A DNA stretch of 64,000 bases from Channa striata (Eukaryota; Chordata; Actinopteri; Anabantiformes; Channidae), in the NCBI GenBank assembly GCA_033026295.1, contig CM065183.1, forward strand, positions 1,922,001 through 1,986,000. The letters are read 5' to 3'. Shown piece after piece: positions 61,445 to 64,000 of this stretch. Position 1 is the first letter of the stretch, and each line of letters opens with the position of its first letter. A program made the position numbers and the translations under genes. A model generated the notes under the pieces. That model worked only from the letters and a program-made list of their open reading frames with translations, ran no database searches and was not told the origin of the DNA.

Positions 61445-62330
61445 TTGTGCTCCTAACTTATATATGGACCTATGGGCATTCAAAATAAATCCAGGCAATC
61501 TTTCAAGCCCAAGATGGTGGAAGACAATTTTATTCATCAAGAAAGACAGGAAGCTACCATGGTTTTCCAACGGCAGCAACAGATTAAAATCTTCTTTGTA
61601 ATGGAAATGCCCATTGCATTTCTCAAGTATCTGAGACTTTGCATGTGTGGGGTGCCATCAGTGCCATCTCAATGACCAGGGACAGGTACTTCAATTTCTT
61701 TCATTCAAGCCATCCATCTATCAACCCAAGTGACAGATGACCCTGCCATCCCAGGACTAAAAAAATAGAATGTCCTTTGGAAAGTCAGCCCTCTCTGAAA
61801 CACAGCTACATCAATCAATGAAGACCACTGAAGACCTGCATAGATGAACAAAGTATTCCTTCCATAAGCACTATCCTGTAAACCAGTTTGTGCCAGGGAA
61901 GCCAAATCCCAAAGGTTCGCGGGCTTTTATGCTTGCCTGCCCGAGTAGTGTAATGCTTGACTTTAAAATTTAAAAGTGTTGAAACACACTCTGAGACAAT
62001 CAGGTAGCCACTGGACGAAGTGCTGTTGTTTGCCGGGCATGATCTCTACCATAGGCATCTCACCTTTACTTCGACCGGTGTTTAACCTCTATCAAAGTGA
62101 AGGTTTCCTGGGGAGGACTATTCTGAAGAATTGAATACCTGCCATCTGTTAGTCGAAAATGTTCTTTGACAGAGTGCTTCAGCAACAAGGGAGGCGTCTA
62201 TAAAAGATGATAGTCGAAAACTGCTATTACAGTGGGGTGCCCAGGCACCTTCTATGAGTCCACAAATGTCTGTACAAGATGGTGGACAAAAGAGATGCAC
62301 TACAATACTGTGCCTAGACCTGTAACATAA
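61445..62330 (+). pseudogene. piggyBac-like transposase remnant
   Basis: The plus strand reads, in shifting frames, MTRDRYFNFF (61672-61700), CIDEQSIPS (61842-61868; the Asp fits the first catalytic Asp of piggyBac transposases) and QFVPGKPNPKG (61884-61916), a hallmark of fish piggyBac-derived proteins. Further on come LACP-like (61930), a block resembling 'GTIMKNRIP' near 62120-62145, and KMVDKRDALQYCA (62275-62315). Many stops and frameshifts. It appears to continue towards the solo LTR at 62388, which probably inserted into it. Confidence 0.7.
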
Positions 62331-62382
62331 TCTGAGTATTATTAAGCAAATGCAGTATGGATATGTATGACCTGTATATGCA

Positions 62383-62387
62383 GTGTC
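62383..62387. repeat. 5-bp target-site duplication of the solo LTR (left)
   Basis: 'gtgtc', repeated at 63061-63065 directly after the LTR. Confidence 0.7.
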
Positions 62388-63060
62388 TGTCATGATTCAG
62401 TTCCTCACTTCCACTTCCTCCCCTGCACTTTTATTTTGTCACCCACTCTTCTCCACATTCTGTCCTGCTCTACAATTACTCTGGCAACTTCACCACCCTT
62501 GATTGACCTCAATTGGTTTCACCTGTTCCCCCTGTCTATGTATACCTGGACTTCACCACAGCTTGTGGCCAGATTCTTGTCATTGTTCCCATGTCATTAC
62601 TTCCATGTTGTTGCTCCCATTGACACTCTTTACTATTTGGATTACTGGACTCTAAAGATTTTGGACTCTTTACCCGTTTCCCTGTAGTTTTAGGTTTGGT
62701 CTCTGGTTTTAGGTTTGGTCTCTGTGTTTTGGTGTCTGGGTTTTGATTTCTGGTCTTTGTGTGTTTTGGTTTTGCCTTCTTATGAGTTTTGTTTGGTGTT
62801 TGTCTGTTTCGTTGGGGTTTCCTGTGTGTTCTGTTCTGCCAGTGTTTCCCTTGACATTTTCAGCCTGCCCTGTTTCCCCCTCTTTCTCGGGTTTTCTTCA
62901 TGTTCCCCTCGGGCTGAAAGTGTTAGTCTAATTTAGTTATATGTTTACATGGTGTTGTTTTTGTCCCTTTTTGTTTAATTATAATAAAGTTGCACGTCCT
63001 TTTTGTACTCCCTCCCGTTGTTGTCTTTCTGGGTCTTCAAATTCACCAACATCCCTGACA
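62388..63060 (+). mobile_element. Solo LTR, 673 bp
   Basis: Starts TGTCATGATTC and ends CATCCCTGACA, giving TGTCA...TGACA terminal inverted repeats. It is flanked on both sides by 'gtgtc' (62383-62387 and 63061-63065). A TATA-like 'tgtatacctgg' lies near 62542 and AATAAA at 62983-62988, placed as in U3-R-U5. The short tandem 'ttttaggtttggtctct' at 62690-62722 is internal. No internal region, so it is the product of LTR-LTR recombination. LTR-retrotransposon family not assigned; open frames within it are not genes. Confidence 0.85.
62983..62988 (+). terminator. Polyadenylation signal of the solo LTR
   Basis: AATAAA about 70 bp before the LTR end. Confidence 0.55.
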
Positions 63061-63065
63061 GTGTC

Positions 63066-64000
63066 AAGGCACACAAGCAAATGGACTGACTAAAGTAGTC
63101 ACATCACAGAAGTACAGCGTGGTGCAAACACCTGAATTCAGCAGAGATACAGTACAAGGTTCAAGCTGCTTCTGGTTTTGGAAATCCTGTCCCAGACACA
63201 GTGTGCTACTAATGTTTCTTTGATTTCAATCGACCTACTCTTCACCTAAGGTCAACTGCAGAAGATCATGTGTTAAATAACTAAAACTACCTCTCTGATT
63301 GCACTCAAATACTGTGCTTTCAAAACAAAGGCTGTCAGTATTCATGTTAGTAAAGAATCAAAGAAAATGGCATGTTCTCCTGGAGGTCTGACCACATGAT
63401 GAGGAAATTGTACCTGAATCAAAGCAAGCGTGCTCCACTGACATTTCTGCAACAATAAGCTGACACTTAGAAAACTGACTGTCAAATGTCTTTCCATCAA
63501 TTTCACTCTTGCAGAAAATGGGTTTGGGGGGTTGAAAAGAAGTGACACTTTTTAAGCGAAGATGACATGTTCCTAGCAGACTAGATTTGAGATACAGAAC
63601 AATTCAAGTTGAAAAAGAACTGGGACTCTGAGACAGCATAACTCATCACATCAAATTAGAATGCTTCAAAATCACAAATATGTAATTTGACTGTTTCAAA
63701 TGGGAATGTTTAAGAGGATAAGAGTTGATGCCACACAGCATTTAATTGGCATTTAAAAGAAGTGTACATGAATGTCAAAATTCACACCAACATCCGAGTC
63801 AATGAAACGTCTTGAGAAGTTATTTGAATTTGCAGCCAAATCCCTTGCATGCACAGTTTTGAAAGGCTTGGCTGGCAATAGCTGCCATTCATTGTCATTT
63901 GTAGCTGGTATTGCAATCATGTGTCCCAGGAAGAGCACTACAAACTCTAAACACCAGCTACCATACAGGGGAAAGTGCAAATATCCTCTGATGCAGTACA
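63066..64000. other. Intergenic, possible conserved non-coding sequence
   Basis: No coding region recognised. 63750-63990 is compositionally balanced and contains 'gctgccattcattgtcattt'-type words typical of conserved non-coding elements; unproven. The start (63066-63200) may be the far side of the piggyBac remnant. Confidence 0.35.

Noticed and set aside
62367..62936. Open frames in the T-rich solo LTR
   Set aside because: They arise from biased composition within the LTR; LTRs do not code here.

Overview
The window looks like teleost fish DNA. It is AT-rich and gene-poor, and its recognisable content is a typical teleost set of mobile elements: L2/Maui-type LINEs whose 3' ends carry an (AATTC)n tail, Rex1/Babar-type and RTE-type LINEs, hAT, piggyBac and Tc1/mariner remnants, MITEs, tRNA-like SINEs and long-terminal-repeat pieces. 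I found no confident single-copy host gene, no tRNA or rRNA gene and no CRISPR array. The window is probably intergenic or inside a very large intron. Family names rest on protein motifs read by eye; no database search was possible.

Layout. 1-11 kb: mostly unique sequence with two broken L2 copies (2.7-3.2 and 7.1-7.9 kb) and copies of a ~250-bp interspersed repeat. 11-17.3 kb: a dense graveyard (MITE, L2 3' end, SINE, LTR-associated repeat, mariner, Rex1, RTE end, and an L2-like LINE split by another repeat). 17.3-25.6 kb: mostly unique. 25.6-35.1 kb: a nested block. It holds a Rex1 fragment, a near-complete RTE LINE bounded by a 17-bp target-site duplication, and two opposite-facing copies of one LTR-like repeat, the second of which splits a Rex1 element. 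35-43.6 kb: mostly unique, with a TA-flanked 394-bp MITE and a pyrimidine-rich stretch that may be decayed LTR. 44.5-49.2 kb: the most interesting block. A two-exon DDE integrase-core gene converges tail to tail on a HECT ubiquitin-ligase C-lobe exon, followed by a ~786-bp near-perfect inverted repeat. 51.4-53.9 kb: the longest L2 copy. 55-59 kb: a foldback MITE and a broken hAT/ZBED-like transposase gene with an intron. 59.8-63.1 kb: two piggyBac remnants and a solo LTR with a 5-bp target-site duplication.

The integrase-core gene keeps its D, D and E residues and canonical splice sites, and one extra base is its only clear reading-frame lesion. The HECT exon keeps its active-site cysteine. 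My leading hypothesis is that the two are parts of one mobile cassette pairing a DDE recombinase with a HECT ligase. This is inference from adjacency in a single window. The other elements show ordinary decay: catalytic boxes deleted in RTE and hAT, stops and internal deletions in L2, and nested insertions that give a relative order of events.
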